The position numbers and the translations under genes were made by a program. A model generated the notes under the pieces. It saw only the letters and a list, made by a program, of their open reading frames with translations, had not been told where the DNA came from and did no database searches. From Earliella scabrosa (Eukaryota > Basidiomycota > Agaricomycetes > Polyporales > Polyporaceae), in contig JABYQQ010000002.1 of assembly GCA_022605405.1 (NCBI GenBank), positions 2,604,001 to 2,668,000 of the forward strand: 64,000 bases of DNA, written 5' to 3'. Below are positions 33,636-47,163 of the stretch, one piece after another (the first letter of the stretch is position 1; every line of letters starts with the position of its first letter).

Positions 33636-34660
33636 TCACTACCAGAAGGGTTATCAGCATTCGCAATTGAAAGACGGCGAAATGGGCGTACCTTAATGAA
33701 CTTGGCCATGAATTTCCTACATGCATGTCAGCATCATCATGCGGAAATGGGGTCGTGCAACGCACTTGTGGAACTCTGTCCGCAGCAAGTCATTGACGAA
33801 CTGGGGCTCCTTGTCCTTGTCTCTCGTGTTCATGGCCTGGTTCTTGAATATGAGGTCTGAAAGTTGCGCTGCATGAGTAACCCCTGCTTCTGAGTTGCCC
33901 TGACCATGAACTCACCGTCGTCCCACCGCCGCTTCACAGCAAAGGTCCCAGGCTTGGTAGTGTTGACGCCATTTGGTGTCTGGCCTAGCGCAGCAGCGAG
34001 GTTCAATAGGGGGTTTGCTGTGGCAATCTCCGCCTCGCGTTCCGCCTCCTTCGAGGCAGACTGTTCACGCTCTTGCCGCTCCTTCTCCTCTGCCCGTTCC
34101 CGCTTGATCCGCTCCAGCTCGCGCAGAAGCTCCGCAGTATCATCTTCCTCTTCATCGTCGTCTTCATCTTCATCCCTACCACGCCAAACATAGCTGCGCG
34201 TGAGGTGTGTTTCGCGTTAGCAGAACAAAAGAAGCACGCACTCGTCCTCGTCCTCGTCCTTCTCGTCGTCATCGTCATCCTTGTCCAGTTCCAGCGCATC
34301 CTGAAGCAACTTCCTCCGCTTGTTCGACTCCTCGTCCTGTCCCTCCTTCGCTGCGGCACTCTCCACCGCCAACGCGGGCTTCCCTTCCGCCTTGCGTTTG
34401 CGATCGCGCGCCTCCGCCTCCGCCGCCAGGAGCTCCGCCCTCAAGTCGCGCTTAGCCACCTCGTCCTTGGACGTCTGACCAGGCTGCCTAAAGAACATGC
34501 ATGAGTCCCTCGCGTCACTCATTTATCACGTCGGTGTTCGTACGTACCGGAACTTGAGCTTGGTGTGGGCGGCCATGTCTCGCACCGAGAACTGCCGCGA
34601 GCCACCCTTGACATCCTTTGCTTGTGCCGGGTCCCATGTCGGTCTGTGTGCTGTGGACAT
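33636..34660 (-). CDS. CWC15: Pre-mRNA splicing factor CWC15
   Basis: Six exons join to 251 aa: 34660-34548, 34487-34242, 34193-33916, 33856-33766, 33716-33692 and 33638-33636. The N-terminus HRPTWDPAQAKDVKGGSRQF and the end DLIFKNQAMNTRDKDKEPQF ... KKFMAKFIK are diagnostic of Cwf15/Cwc15, a component of the Prp19-associated (NTC) part of the activated spliceosome. Between them lie QPGQTSKDEVAKRDLRAEL, an Arg/Lys/Glu helix and acidic runs of Asp/Glu, all usual for the family. The last intron (33691-33639) leaves only the TGA stop codon in the final exon. The gene is on the same strand as the saccharopine-dehydrogenase-like gene. Confidence 0.95.
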
Positions 34661-37600
34661 CGCGTAGGTGGTTCGATGGGCCGAGTCAGAGGACGGTCAG
34701 GCAAGCAGGAAGTGCAAGTTCGTGCTGCGTTGGTGCCACAACGAAGTCCAACAGCTTCATGGGCGCTACTCCGCCACGTGTGCCACGTGGCGTCTAGAGC
34801 TCGTTCCGAGCCTGCATCCACTTCTCCTACTGCAACCCAGCTCTGGCGAGGAATTGTCAGGTCTGGGACCCCATTAGCAGGTATATGCATGGTCACAACG
34901 TCTCAAGCGATGTTCTCTGGATACGCGCGCACAACAGACCTAGGCATCAACAACGGCGAAATAATCCCCCTGAAAAACTCACATGGTGCGGGTTCTTAAG
35001 CTTGCAACAAATGAAATAAGTAGACCTCGCGGTATGTTCTTGCGGTCGTGATAGTTGATGTCAGTAGGCACTGACGATCTTCCTACTTTCCCAGCTATAA
35101 TCCATCCCCGGGTCCGTTTGAGTGTCTGCATGAAAAGCACCGCGACTGAGGCGCGTTCGCAACTGAGCCAAAGCATTTGCGAAAGGCGTTGCGAAGCGCG
35201 TGCAGAATGTACGTTCTCGTTCTGTTAGAAACCTCGTATTTCATGACAGGTATTGCTCCGCTTGTGACCATGTTATATCCGACCGTCTAATCGCTGGAAC
35301 AACATTGCTCACAGAGCATATAATCCATGTGCATCTCATCGGAGCATTCACAGATCTCCGGTGTATCTCTCCACTGTGAAGGTGAGGCACACTTCAGCGT
35401 CTTTCTGGTTGTAGTAAACTCTCACCAGATGCTATGTACGGTGCATACACGACCGCCGCACAGCGCCGAGAATGTTTCGGACTACGCAATATGTTGCTAG
35501 TCCAGAACAGGTACAACCGTGCCCTGGCATGACACATCCGATCCTTCACTTCATTTGTCTCAATTGAATCTCGGGATACTCATTCCAGTATCCAGGATAG
35601 GTTGAGCACTGCCGCTGACCGTGACGTGCCGACATGATGAAGACACCTCGGCCGACATCGCTAATTCGCAAGGTAAGCACGCGGATCTTAGTCCGCCCCA
35701 GTAGGTTGACTCTGAGTAGACTGACAGCTGCGCCTCAATCCTGCTCGGTGTCATCGGCAACTTGTCTATTCGAGGAGACCCAATGCGGATCGGCAATTAG
35801 AAGCGGTCGTCGGAAGTCCTGTCCCTTCCCAACAGTCCTCTAGGCAGCATATGTGCCTGATCAGCCATTCATAACATAAAATATACGCATACAGTCACTG
35901 AGCGACCTGACGAGGTATGCTTCCTGAACTTGAAGGCTGAATTGTCGCTGAAGACCTCCACAGGCGCCAAGGAAGTGCACAGCCTTTGTCAAGCCTCAGT
36001 CAGCCATGTCGACCACTTGTCAGGGTTCATGGAACGGTCGGGAGTGTCACCTATGCTACGTGCTAAGAGACATGCGCAGGCTTGAGTGAGGTGGGGCTCA
36101 ATAGCTTGTCCCCGATCCTCGGGAGGGACCGCTGACGATCATCGCGCCCGGACCGCGGACTTGAAGCACGAAAACCGAGGGGACGAAAACTCCGTTCTCG
36201 TAAGTCATCAGCTAACCCTATCGGTCTTCATCCTGTGACGTTCCGGAGTTCCCAACACTAGCGGAGCTCAAGACCTGGCCATCGGAGTGATGGTGGATAC
36301 TGGCGCTAAAGTTACATTCCATACAAGGCGCTCCTTTTCGAGACCAACCTCGTGCCAGAGGACCGCCAGCACGAAGCTTCCTTTGATCGTCAAAGGCGAC
36401 CACTCAACGAAGAGCATGGGGCGTGCCTTGTACCTGGGAAGATTGCTCGAAGAATCAGACGGTCCGCCCGAACAAGCTACATGTTGCCCTCAGCACCATG
36501 GCGACAGGAAGCTCTGGGCAGCACGCTACTGAACTTCTGTTGTTTGCATCTAGCCATCCGTCACCGGGGAACGTAAGTGACAGTGATATGTCGGCATTCC
36601 ACTCGATGTTCCGGAGTGTCGACTAATACGAGTGTTGTTCTCCAGATACAAGGGCGTTGTCGCTCGGCTCCAGCCCCGTTGGAGTATTTGTACGTATCCT
36701 GCGTCAGCTCTGTCTCGACTACGTTCTGACCCTTCACCTCCATATGCTGATAGCTGTGTTCCGGCACTTTGTGTGAATTCAAGCGGTGACGTTCATTGAC
36801 AGTCCAGTGATGGCTTTACTTCTGACTTGAGCGGCACTGCCTGGCCGCCCATCTAGAGACTTCTTGGCCCTAATGGGATCGAAGGCGCCAAGGGGACTTC
36901 TTCGCAACCGAGCACACATGGCTGGCAGGTGAGAATACGCGCACGCTCTGTATGCCGAGGCGGTCACTTATGCTCATGCGGCCGCCTGGCGGGGGACAGA
37001 CGAACATAGCTCAGTAATATTTGTCGCAATGGCGATTAAATCACGATGGCTCTATCCCGTGGCTTCGCTCGGACGGTATGTGCTGCGCTCCGGCAGCCGC
37101 TCCATCTCCATCACTAACTCTGTCGCACCGCTCGGTGCACTATCATGATTCTGTATTCGCCGTGAAGAACGAGGAAGCCTGTTTGTGATTCACCATCACG
37201 CATTCTGATATGAAGGAGAGGGGCGAAAGCATCGCCAGGAGTCGTAAGATGGCTGTTCGTCCCTGGCTACCGTCGTGGCGGCTGTACAAGGCGCACTTGC
37301 AGCAGCTTCTCCCTTTGTCACGAACGTCGCACGTGCTGTCTGAACATATCTATTTGCAGGCGCCTGCGACCGGTCAGTAACGCTTCTTGTTCCAAGATCC
37401 ACCACAAGGGTGAGGCTGAGGCATGCGGCGATTAGTTGCTCACCCCACAAATAGCTTAAATCCAGTGCCCACCACGAGCGAACGAACACCTCTCCAAGCG
37501 CTCCCGTCGACGCTTCCTGTCATCGGTCCGTTCATTGTGTTCACTAGTCATCCTTGTGCCGCTCCGCGCCCCAGTTCCCGAAGGCCCGCGGCGTCATCCA

Positions 37601-39156
37601 ACACGGCTTACGAGTGGGATTCAGTTTGGCTCCATTTGGTGTATGTTCTAGGCCCCTCTCGTCATTCGTTCATACAGAGTAACTCTAGTATACAGGACGT
37701 GCTGCGTGGGCCTCCTACGCCAGCGCCGCATCTTGCGCCATACAGGCTTCTGCTAAGCCTTCCAGTCCGCGGCTTCCGATTTCCCTAGTGCGTCCTGTGT
37801 TCCCATCGATCGCATGATAACAATCTACGTGTGGGAACAAACTCCCGTTCATGCATCTTTGAGCGGAGGTATGGATTGGGCCTCTCCGTTCTGAGCCTGC
37901 TCTCGGGGTCGGCGGGAAGACGCGAAGACGCGGGACAATGTCCGGTCTCTTTACCACTGTCCACAGATCCCACGGACGTCGGCGATGGCACCGGAAATAC
38001 CACAATGTCGCCATGCAGTGACTGTGGCCTGTGTGATGGAAGCGGGGAGCGGGCGACGGAGTGGAAGGGGAAGACGGTGCGTCCTGAGCCTCTTCGCTTG
38101 CGAACGTCGTTGCTGAACGGTTTATGGGTCACCGCACAGGACGGGTGCTGTGCCGCAGGTGCATGCCTGGACGCGCCAGGCGTCAGAGCACCCCCTCGCG
38201 GTGATTCCGAGCACTCCCCTCTGCATCGCGAACTGGGACGTGCGGGTCCGAACACCGCGCAATAGCCGACGTGGGCCCGGCTCGCTCCTCAGGCTCTTCT
38301 GCTCCCAGGGCACTCCCGGCACGCGCTGTCGCATGACACGAGAGAGGCTCAGCCTCCGCGCTGGAGCTTGTCGCGGGCTGCCACGACGCCAATGAGCACG
38401 CTGCTGACGTACGGACGCGCTTCCTTTCTTCTTATCGATGTCCTCCTCTTGCATTGTTGCAGGTCTGGTCCGCGCGCCCGTTCCATCCAGATTCTCCCGA
38501 GAGATTGCCTTTCCCTCGCCCGACCTCACGGCTGGGGCATGCGCGGGGAAATGGGGGCCCGTCACGCTCGGGCTGCGGCTCTGGGCCGCGCTGCATCCCC
38601 CCCGTCCTGAATCGGCGTGGTGGGAAGCGGCCGTGCTCGGGCTGTGTGCACGATGGCGAGCACGTCCGCGACCACGACGGCGAGGTGTGTGTGGCTGCCC
38701 GTCGTGTGTCAACGCGAGGCGGCGAGCCGGACCCTGACGCGACCTGGAGGCGGTCCGCCGCGTCACACCGTGGCCGATGAGATTAGCGGGAAGCGGGAGG
38801 GCGCAGGAGAGCATGCTGTCTGGCGAACAAGGCGATCTGGAGGCGATGGCGAGATCCCGAACACAGCGTCGATCCGAGGTTCTGTGACAATATTCAAGGC
38901 ATCCGAGTTAATGAGAATGGTTCCGCGCGCCAAAGTCGCCGTCTCGCATCTGCCAGATTCGGCCGGTGTCCGTTTTCCCATTCACCGGCGGATGCCGTGA
39001 AGCTCCCCTGATCCCTAACCGCCACTATGTCTCCTCCTGGCACTGCCCGACTTCCACCACAAGAGGCTATTTTCTTTATGTGCGGGGCTAATTTATCTCC
39101 TTTAACTGGTTGCTGGGCTCTGGGAACCGCTTACTCTAGAACTTTGGATCGAAACA
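34661..39156. other. 4.5 kb intergenic region without a supported gene
   Basis: Many overlapping frames occur, especially in the GC-rich part at 38120-38820, but they appear on both strands at once, have biased Arg/Pro/Ser composition and show no domain. I found no terminal inverted repeats or RNA genes. A short plus-strand frame at 36287 with VDTGA is too little to call a retropepsin. Confidence 0.45.
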
Positions 39157-39163
39157 TATAAAA
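39157..39163 (+). promoter_or_regulatory. TATA box of the cysteine-desulfurase-like gene
   Basis: TATAAAA, 95 bp upstream of the ATG at 39252, at a normal distance for a transcript start followed by a short leader. Confidence 0.6.
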
Positions 39164-39251
39164 GACCTGCGCTGGCACCGTCTAGGACTAGGACTCTGGC
39201 TCACTCGTCAACTCGCTACACTCTGCAAGCGTCACCTCGGCAGCTATACTC

Positions 39252-41426
39252 ATGGGCAACTCTCACTCACACGCACCCTCCTCTGCGGGACTGGACATGC
39301 ACCATGCGCCTGCCAGCAAGACTCTCACCGTCCGCAGGAAGCGCTCGCAGGCTGCCTTCTCTGCTCTCACCCTCGGCTGCGCACCCACCTCATACGCTCC
39401 GTCTGTCCCCAGCTACCGTGAATACCCCGTGCGGGAAGATGCCTCATTCAGCGACCGTGACGAGAAGCGGAGCGCCAGCTTCGACCCCCCTCCGGTCTAC
39501 GCCCTGTCGCGATCAACAAGCCCCGACTCGCTCGAGGACGCCGCCGCCATCGCGTACAAGGCGTTCCTCAAGGAGTATCCGCAGTATCAACTAACGTGGA
39601 TTCTGGACGCGCTTCGACGGACAGATTTCGGGAGGCTCGACCGACCTGGCGAAACCTACGTGGACTACATGGGTGGCTCGCTCTACCCGGAGAGTCTCAT
39701 CCGGGTGCACTCGGCGTTCCTGCAGCGAAGCATCCTTGGGAACACGCACTCGGTCAGCAACTCGTGAGTCGCGCGTCCGCTCCTCGTGCTATCCTCTTAG
39801 GCGACAGCCTTTCGCGCTGTTCGCGCCCATAATACCCTCGCCGTTCTAAAAACCCCGGTCCGACCGGAATTGGCAAGGACTCGGCACCGAGTGCCGCGAT
39901 TTCCTTCTGCACATCGCTTCGAGCCATGCACGCGTCCGATTTCTGACTGCTGTCCCTTTTTGTGCCCAGATCCATGCTGTCCGCAGCGTGTGCGAACGAG
40001 GCACGACAGGCCGTTCTGTCCTTCTTTCGCGCGCCGCCAGGCTACACGGTCGTCTTCACCGCCAACGCCACAGGCGCATTGAAGCTAGTGGGCGAGTCCT
40101 TCCCGTTCGCGGACGGCAGCTCGTACGTGCTCGGCGCGGACTCGCACAACAGCGTGCACGGCATCCGCAAGTTCGCCACTGCGCGCGGGGCGGATGTGCG
40201 CTACATCGAGGCGACGAACTTCGGTGGGGTCGACGTTTCCAATGCGAAGGTGCGTGCGCTCGCCGCGTCCTGCAGACTCTGGGTCCGCACCAGCTGACTT
40301 GTCTCCCTGTCGCGATAGGCGGTCCTAGCCCAGCACCGGCCACGCGGCGAGCGAGCGGCGCCATGCCTGTTCGCGATGACCGGCCAATCAAACATCTCGA
40401 ACTCGAAGAACCCCCTGTCGCTCATTGAGTTCGCGGCGTCACAAGGCTACTCCACGTTGCTCGATGCGGCCGCGCTGGCGCCGACGTCGTGCATCTCGCT
40501 CACGGACACGCCGGTGGACGCGATGGCGATCAGCTTCTACAAGATGTTCGGATTCCCGACGGGCGTCGGCGCGCTCGTGGTCAAGGAGTCGTTCCTCGCG
40601 CGCCTCGAGCGCCCGTGGTTCGCCGGGGGCACGGTCGACGTGGTGCAGGCTCCAGGGTCGATCGTGACGATGACGGAACATCTGCACGAGCGGTTCGAGG
40701 TCAGTACTTAATTGAAAGCTCCCGCGCCACTGATGGCTGAACATGCGCGTGTGTCTGACGTCCCTTGCGCTTTGCTCGTCCAGGATGGCACGATCAACTA
40801 CCTGAACCTACCTGCAATCACCGACGGACTCCGCTTCCTCTCAGCGTTCCTCCCCTTCCTCCCCCTCCGCCTCTCTTCACTCACGCGCCACCTCATTGCG
40901 TCACTCTCTGAGCTCCGCCACGACACCAACGGCGCGCCTGTCGTCCAGATACTCTCCCGTCGGCCGAGCAAGGACGTCAGGGCCATCGGCGAGCAGTCCG
41001 ACACGGGCTCGGTCGTCGCGCTCCTCTTCCTCTTCGTAAGTCCCGATCTAGTTCCGCGCAGCTACCATACCTAACGCTTATCTTCTGCAGCCGTCCGGGC
41101 AGATGATCCCCAACTCGTTCATCGAGTACGCCGCCTCGAAACACAACATCTCCCTGCGCACGGGCTGCATGTGCAATCCGGGCGGCGCCGCAGCGATGCT
41201 CGGGCTGCGCCAGGCGATGGCGGAGCTCCCGACAGACGCAACCCTGCGCGCGTTCGAGCAGCACATGGGCCGTGAGCTCGGCGTCGTGCGGATAAGCCTG
41301 GGGCTCGCAAGCGACTTCCGGGACGTGTGGCGCGTGATCCAGTTCGCGAGGGCCATGGCGAGCGAGCACGCCCGGAGCGCGCTCTGGGACGAGTGGCTCG
41401 CCGACAAAACGGGTGTCGCGCTCTAG
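39252..41426 (+). CDS. PLP-dependent cysteine desulfurase / MOCOS-like aminotransferase class V
   Basis: Five exons join to 586 aa: 39252-39763, 39970-40249, 40319-40699, 40784-41035 and 41091-41426. After a Ser-rich N-terminus of about 100 residues come YVDYMGGSLYPESLIRVHS and the aminotransferase class V fold: VVFTANATGALKLVGESF, GADSHNSVHGIRKFA, LLDAAALAPT and ISFYKMFGFPTGVGAL, where K is the expected pyridoxal-phosphate lysine. FAGGTVDVVQAPG and the C-terminal catalytic loop RTGCMCNPGGAA follow. This is the layout of the N-terminal domain of molybdenum cofactor sulfurase. The MOSC domain that completes MOCOS is absent; the protein ends soon after the desulfurase domain. It may donate sulfur to another acceptor or work with a separate MOSC protein. 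Confidence 0.88.
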
Positions 41427-43583
41427 CTTCGCGCGCGCGCAGCCTAGATGGCAGATCTCTCGGACTTGGACCAGCCAAAGCTGGCAGGCGAACGTTAGTA
41501 CTATCTCGGACTTGGGTCTGGAATTCCTCTTCTGCACTCTCGCTCTCTCGCATCTCGCATCTCATGCCGCAGCTCGCTATCGATGTCGCGTTTCCCATGC
41601 ATTCCTCCCCACTCCTGCCTTCTGTTTTGGATATTTATCTCCTACGCTTTTTCTCTGATCCGCTTATGTCGCGAAATACAGCATGTGTATTATACTGCGC
41701 ATTGTACCCACTGTCTCGTTCCGCTGTCTCTAGTCGAGTAGTATGCATCCCGCCTTGTAGCATCTAACTGTGCATGTAGATCCGTATATAGTTCTCAATG
41801 ATACGAGTTATCTGTCGATCTCCTCCCTCGCCAAGTCGTTCGCCATCAAGGGACGTTGGAGCACTGCTCAGTCCAAAGTGTCTCGCCTGCTAGTGTGTCT
41901 TCCATACACCCCAAAGGGGGTCATGGGGCAGCGCGATAGTGTGCGGGGTCTCGCAAAGTTGGGCCGAGAAGGCAAACATCAGACGCGTTTCTGCACGCAC
42001 AGTCCTGACAAATGTCTGTCAGCATCTGAATTGCCGTGCTAGTGGCCGTGCGGAGAGCAGTAGACGTAGTCTCGGGCGGGGTGCTCCCAAGCCCCACATA
42101 CATCATGTCCCCCGATGTCGCGATGTCGCCGAGTCCACCGCGGCCTGTGGGATCGAGCGCTGTAAGCGCACAACTCTCACTCTTGCTCGCTCCCGTTCTC
42201 GGCGACGTTGAGTAGCCACGTGTGGCGCACTCGCCCATTTCGGAGCTCGGCACCTTGGCCGTTCGCGTCTTCTAGCCTTCAAAGTTCACGCGTGCGCGGC
42301 AATGCGCCGCCTTCGCCCAGATCCTCAGGCGATCGAGCGCACGCGGGATCCCGCCAGACAGCAGTGAGATGTGGCGGGATCTGTTCATTCTCGGGTCCAA
42401 CGTCCCGCAGCGTAATCGGAGGGCGGCTCGGAACCATGGAGGACGTGTGGGATTTGGAAGGAGGGTGCGGCTAGGATGGCGGGCCCGAGCGATCGAGGGT
42501 GTCGAGCGGTCGCTCCCTGGTCGCTCGGAGTAGCGCGCCCGACAGGAGCGCGAGAAGGCCAAGCGGTCTGCGTCATGGGTGAACGCTCTGCTGCTGGACG
42601 ATGATCGTCGGTGCGGTTCTGGTTCCAGTCGGCGCGATTGTGTCCAGGAGGAGTGTGGGGCGGGAGACGCGTTTCAGATGGTCACAGTGATATCTAGCCA
42701 TGAATGCCCCACGTCGACAGGAGCTAGCTACGGGCGTGATCGAGCTCTCATCTGTCGTCTTGTGATCGTGGGTGGTGCTCGGAGCGCTTCAGAGCAACTT
42801 GGCTGGAGGGATCGTTGAGCAGTGCGATCGACTTTTGCAGAAGCCGCGGGAGTAGCTCACTCGTGAGCCGAGAACGAAGAGAAGTCGCTCGTCTGACGAC
42901 ATACCTCTGGCAGATGTGCACGACGATCGAACACAACAGATCGAGCGTACCAAAAGTCCGTGACCCGAGGACGCCGCGCTGTGTGTTCGAGATGTTTCCG
43001 CTGAAGCCTGTTACGGGGAACTAGAGTCAGGAAGCCTGAGGAGGTAACTTTGGCCTGATAGGCTGGCTTCGCGCCACGGGCATTCTATCGAAGACGGCAA
43101 AGGCCTAATGTGCACTGCAGTACCTGCTCGAGAACTCCTGACACTGTTACACACTACACAGGCCCTGTCAGAGTCAGAGAGGATTAATATCAAACTAAGT
43201 AGGCATCCGAGAGTCGCAAGTTCGCAGGCTTGGGAACTTGAACTTATCAATGTACTTACTTACCACGAGGAGGTCCAGCATAGCCTGAACCCGGGTGAGC
43301 ATGTCATATCTGATTTAAGTACTTCTCAGATATCGCGAACATAGCAGATTAACTAGTATCCGAATACTAGGTGAAGTGTCCCGCTAGTCGTCAGTCTGAG
43401 TGAGAACGTTCATTCCGTCATTCCGAGGGTCTGAGAGCGCCTAATGACTTCGCGGTCCGGCCTAGCCGGTGATCTCAGCCACGTGGCAAGTCTCGTCCAC
43501 GTGGTCCCGCGCGTCGTCATTGCCGCCGAAGTGCACGTTGAGCACGACCTCTTCCTCGTCGCCGACGACAGCGAGCACGGCCC
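41427..43583. other. 2.2 kb intergenic region without a supported gene
   Basis: It contains the 3' flank of the cysteine-desulfurase-like gene and the 5' flank of USO1. Only short frames without domain or splice support are present. Confidence 0.45.
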
Positions 43584-46500
43584 ATGGACTTCTTCTCTCA
43601 AATCAACATCGCGCTCCGCGGACCGACAGGCCAACCACAATCTGCTGCCGACACCATCGCCCGCCTTGCTGATCGACTCTCACCATCGACTCTTCTCGCC
43701 GACCGCCGTGCTGCGGTGCTCGCACTCAAGGGCCTCGCTCGGGACTGGAAAGCCGACGTCGGCGAGCTAACCCTCTCAGGTCTCGTAGATGTTCTGCAGA
43801 ACGATGCGGAGGTGGACGCGGACATCGGAAAGGCGGTCCTGGAGACGCTGATCGTCCTCTGCGAGGTCGACGAGAGCGCGCCTCCGACGGCGCGCGAGCT
43901 CGGCTACAAGCACACGGACGCGGTCCTCGCGGACGAGAAGGTCGCACAGAAGTGCTTCACGCTGCTGGCGGACCACGCGTTCTACCTCAGGTACTCGGCG
44001 CTCCAGTTCCTGTCGGTGCTGTTGCAGAACCGGAGGCAGGTCGTGCAGGCGTACTTCTTGAAGGCACCCGTCGGCGTGACGAGCCTCATTGCTCTGCTCG
44101 AGGACAAGAGGGAGATCATCCGGAATGGTGCGTGTCTCTCCCCCCCTTCATCTCTGTTGGGAATGCTTTGTCGTGCTACCAGACGGGGACCATTCGAGAC
44201 AATACTGTGTGACTATATGCGACTCTGTCTCGGTCAATGAAGTGACCCTACACCTCGGGGTCTTGCCTCTGTGACCCTCTATGCATCTTCTCGTTGAGCT
44301 CGCGAGAGGTGCTCAACGTGGCGTCTGGACAGCATCTTGCGTCGGGTTTCGTAATGCGCGGCCATGATGCGGCACATGAAACAATCTCCACCAGTCGGCG
44401 GTTTGCAACCGTGCGTGCGCGGACACGCGCGATCCTTGGGGGTGAATTCCTCGGTTATCTCCTTTTGGTGAAGACTCACTAGAAGTCCGATGTGGTTTCG
44501 GTCCACCTTCACATGATTCACATGCAATTGAAACTGACTGCTTCACAGAGGCTATCTTTACGATCCAGTCTCTCATATCGCAGAGCCCAGAGATTCAAAA
44601 GATCATGGCGTTCGAGGGCGCATTCGAAAAGCTGTTCAACGTCATCGTGAACGAGCAGGGCATAGAAGGAGGTGTCGTAGTCCAAGATGCGCTGACCTGT
44701 ATAGACGGCTTACTCCGCTTCAACCAATCCAACCAAGTACGATTGTCGTCCATGTCTTGCATATGCTCCCGCCCTGACGAGCTTTCCATGCGTGGGTCGT
44801 GATGTGGTAACGGTCGATTTCCCAGAGTTATTTCCGCGGATCTTCTCTCCCACCTGTCCTCCTCTCCCTCGTCGGCTTCCCAGCCGCACTGCCGTTCAAC
44901 ACCCCCACCCCACAGCAGTTCGCCCTCCAACTGTGGGACGTTCCACAGAAACGCGCAAATGTCTCGCTTGTCGTCGGCATCGTCGGCCTCCTCGCTCGTC
45001 ATGCGGGTGTGAGTACGCTGTCTGTCATGTACGCGTCACCGGCACTGACCATGCATTCTCTCTCAAGCCGCCCGATGGGCTCTCGATCGCCTGCACACGG
45101 TGCCTGACCGAGTTGGGTCTGTGTTCAAATGCACCAACCAGTATCAAGACGCAGGTGGGTGGTGTCGCATTGCATTGTGCCCGAAATGCCAGGAGGTGAC
45201 ACTGACTGTCGAGTAGGCTCTGCGTTTAGTCCCTTCGAATCTCTCGGCGCTGCCATTGGCCGAGATGATCGTCACGCCATACATGCCTGTCCCAGACTCG
45301 AATGGCGAGGAGTGGGACCGCCTTGAGCCCACCTCTGCGCTGGACGCCCTTGTTGAGCTGATCCTCAACGGCGAGTACAATGCCATCATTGACGGCGAGA
45401 GGCGCACTAAGGATGGGATGGAGCTCCGGGGAGCGGCACTCGTAGTCTTCCAGGTACGTCACGCGTGACCGAGGCGAGTACAACGCTCACCCTGTCGGAT
45501 CGGACAGAACTTTGTGCAGAAGGAAGAGATCTGTGAGGCGATCGTCCAAGCCATGGTTTCTCAGCCAGGTTGGTGCATCCCCTGCCCTCTCCGTAGGCGC
45601 CGTGCTGAGTTCTGCTACAGGGTCCCAGGCGCCTGTCACGCCGCTGCTGTACGCGCTGACGACGGTGCCGGTCTCGCCGCTGAACATTCCCTCGACCACG
45701 TCGACGCACTTTGCCACGCTTCTTTTCGCGCACCTCCTTCGGCACTCTCCCCGTGCCAAGACGCTCGCGCGTTCCATCGTCCCACAAGCCGGCGGAGGCG
45801 CGCAGAACAGCGGCGCGTTCTTCGTACCTGCGGACGGCGGCGCTCCGCCGCCGGAGGTGGATCCTGCTGAGGACGCAGACGAGCCACCGCAGACACTACT
45901 ACAGATCCTGAGCGAGCACCTGTCTTTGGCTCTGCTGTCGAGAGCGCGCGCCGACATGCCCGATCGCGAGGCACGCGAATGGGACCGGCTCGCTGTCGGG
46001 TACTTGTGTCTACTTGTGCAATGGCTGTGGGAGGACCCGGCCGCTGTGAGAGATTTCTTGGAGGCGGGTGCGCTGGGCATGGTGAGTTTTGCGTAGGGAA
46101 CGTGGAGCTCAGAAAGGCGACCGTGCTGACGCGACTCCTGCCGGCCAGTTGGTAGAGCCGATTAACCAGACCGCGGAGGAAGACGGGATGATCCCGGGTC
46201 TGTGTGCGCTCCTTCTGGGCGTGTGCTACGAGTTCAACCGCGAGCCGGGCGAAGTCACTCGGTACGTGTGTTCAGTGCGATGACACCCCGTTGAATTGTG
46301 GTTCTGATAGTGCACAGGTCAACAATATACCCGATCCTCACCCGCCTCGGCATCGACATGCTCGCGGGGCGGATCGTGCACCTGCGGGACGATGACCGGT
46401 TCAAGGCGGTCGGGCCGGACAACGCCGTCTTTGCTGCTCCTACCGTCCACGCACCGTCACATCTCCCGCACCAGGGTCCCCCGTCTGCTGGAGCGCCCAG

Positions 46501-47163
46501 GCCAGAGGTCGAGGAGGGCGAGATCTGGTTCGACTGGGCGTTTGTTGACTTTTGGAAGTCGAACTACTGTGAGTTTCATTTCTATCGGTTTTTGGTGGAG
46601 CAGCTGTGCGATGTTCATAATTTTCGCCCGCAGACACGATACAGAAGGCTATCGCTGTCGACCCCAACTCGCTTGCGTCAGCCGCTGGTACGTCCATTCC
46701 GAGCGTACTGATATAGTGAGCGGTATTAACGCAAAGTCGTGTGGTGCAGGGCAAGAGAGCGCGATGTTGATCGCTTCCTTGCGGGACGTCATCCGGAACC
46801 AGGCCGCGGAGATAGAGAAGCTGCAGAGCCAGCTCAAGTCGCTCTCGGCTGCATCAAGCGAGGTGCGTGCCCGTGTCCTCGCGTCTCTCGGACTCTCCTG
46901 TGCACACAACGAGCCGGTATCTGACTGTCATTGTGTTCGAGCAGCAAGACGCGCTGCGCGCGCAGGTCTCGGCGCTCAGCGAGCAGCTCAAGACCAGCGA
47001 CGAGCGGAAGCGCGACGTGGAGAAGGAGCAGGAGGACCTGCTCGTGCTTCTTGATGAGCTCAACAGCAAGCGCCGGCGGGACAAGGAACGGATGCGGCAG
47101 GCGGGGATGGACGTGTCGGAGGACGAGGAGGAAGACGATGACGAGGATGAGGATGAGGAGTGA
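43584..47163 (+). CDS. USO1: General vesicular transport factor Uso1/p115
   Basis: Twelve exons join to 836 aa: 43584-44127, 44549-44736, 44826-45008, 45068-45154, 45217-45453, 45508-45568, 45621-46081, 46149-46261, 46318-46568, 46634-46687, 46750-46862 and 46945-47163. The start MDFFSQINIALRGPTGQPQS and the armadillo-like head (YSALQFLSVLLQNRRQVVQ, VVQDALTCIDGLLRFNQSNQ, MIVTPYMPVPDSNGEEWDRL, FDWAFVDFWKSNYYTIQKA) are typical of the Uso1/p115 head. The coiled coil that follows is short (about 100 residues, with QVSALSEQLKTSDERKRD), and the protein ends in an acidic tail (DEEEDDDEDEDEE) like that of p115. It tethers COPII vesicles to the Golgi with Rab1/Ypt1 and SNAREs. The coiled coil is much shorter than in yeast Uso1 and nearer animal p115. 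Confidence 0.93.

Noticed and set aside
36287..36532. VDTGA motif suggesting a retroviral-type aspartic protease
   Set aside because: Only five residues match. There is no flanking protease, reverse transcriptase or LTR sequence.
38122..38820. Minus-strand 230 aa frame, Arg/Ala/Ser-rich
   Set aside because: The region is GC-rich with long frames on several strands at once. There is no domain, no splice support and composition typical of chance frames.
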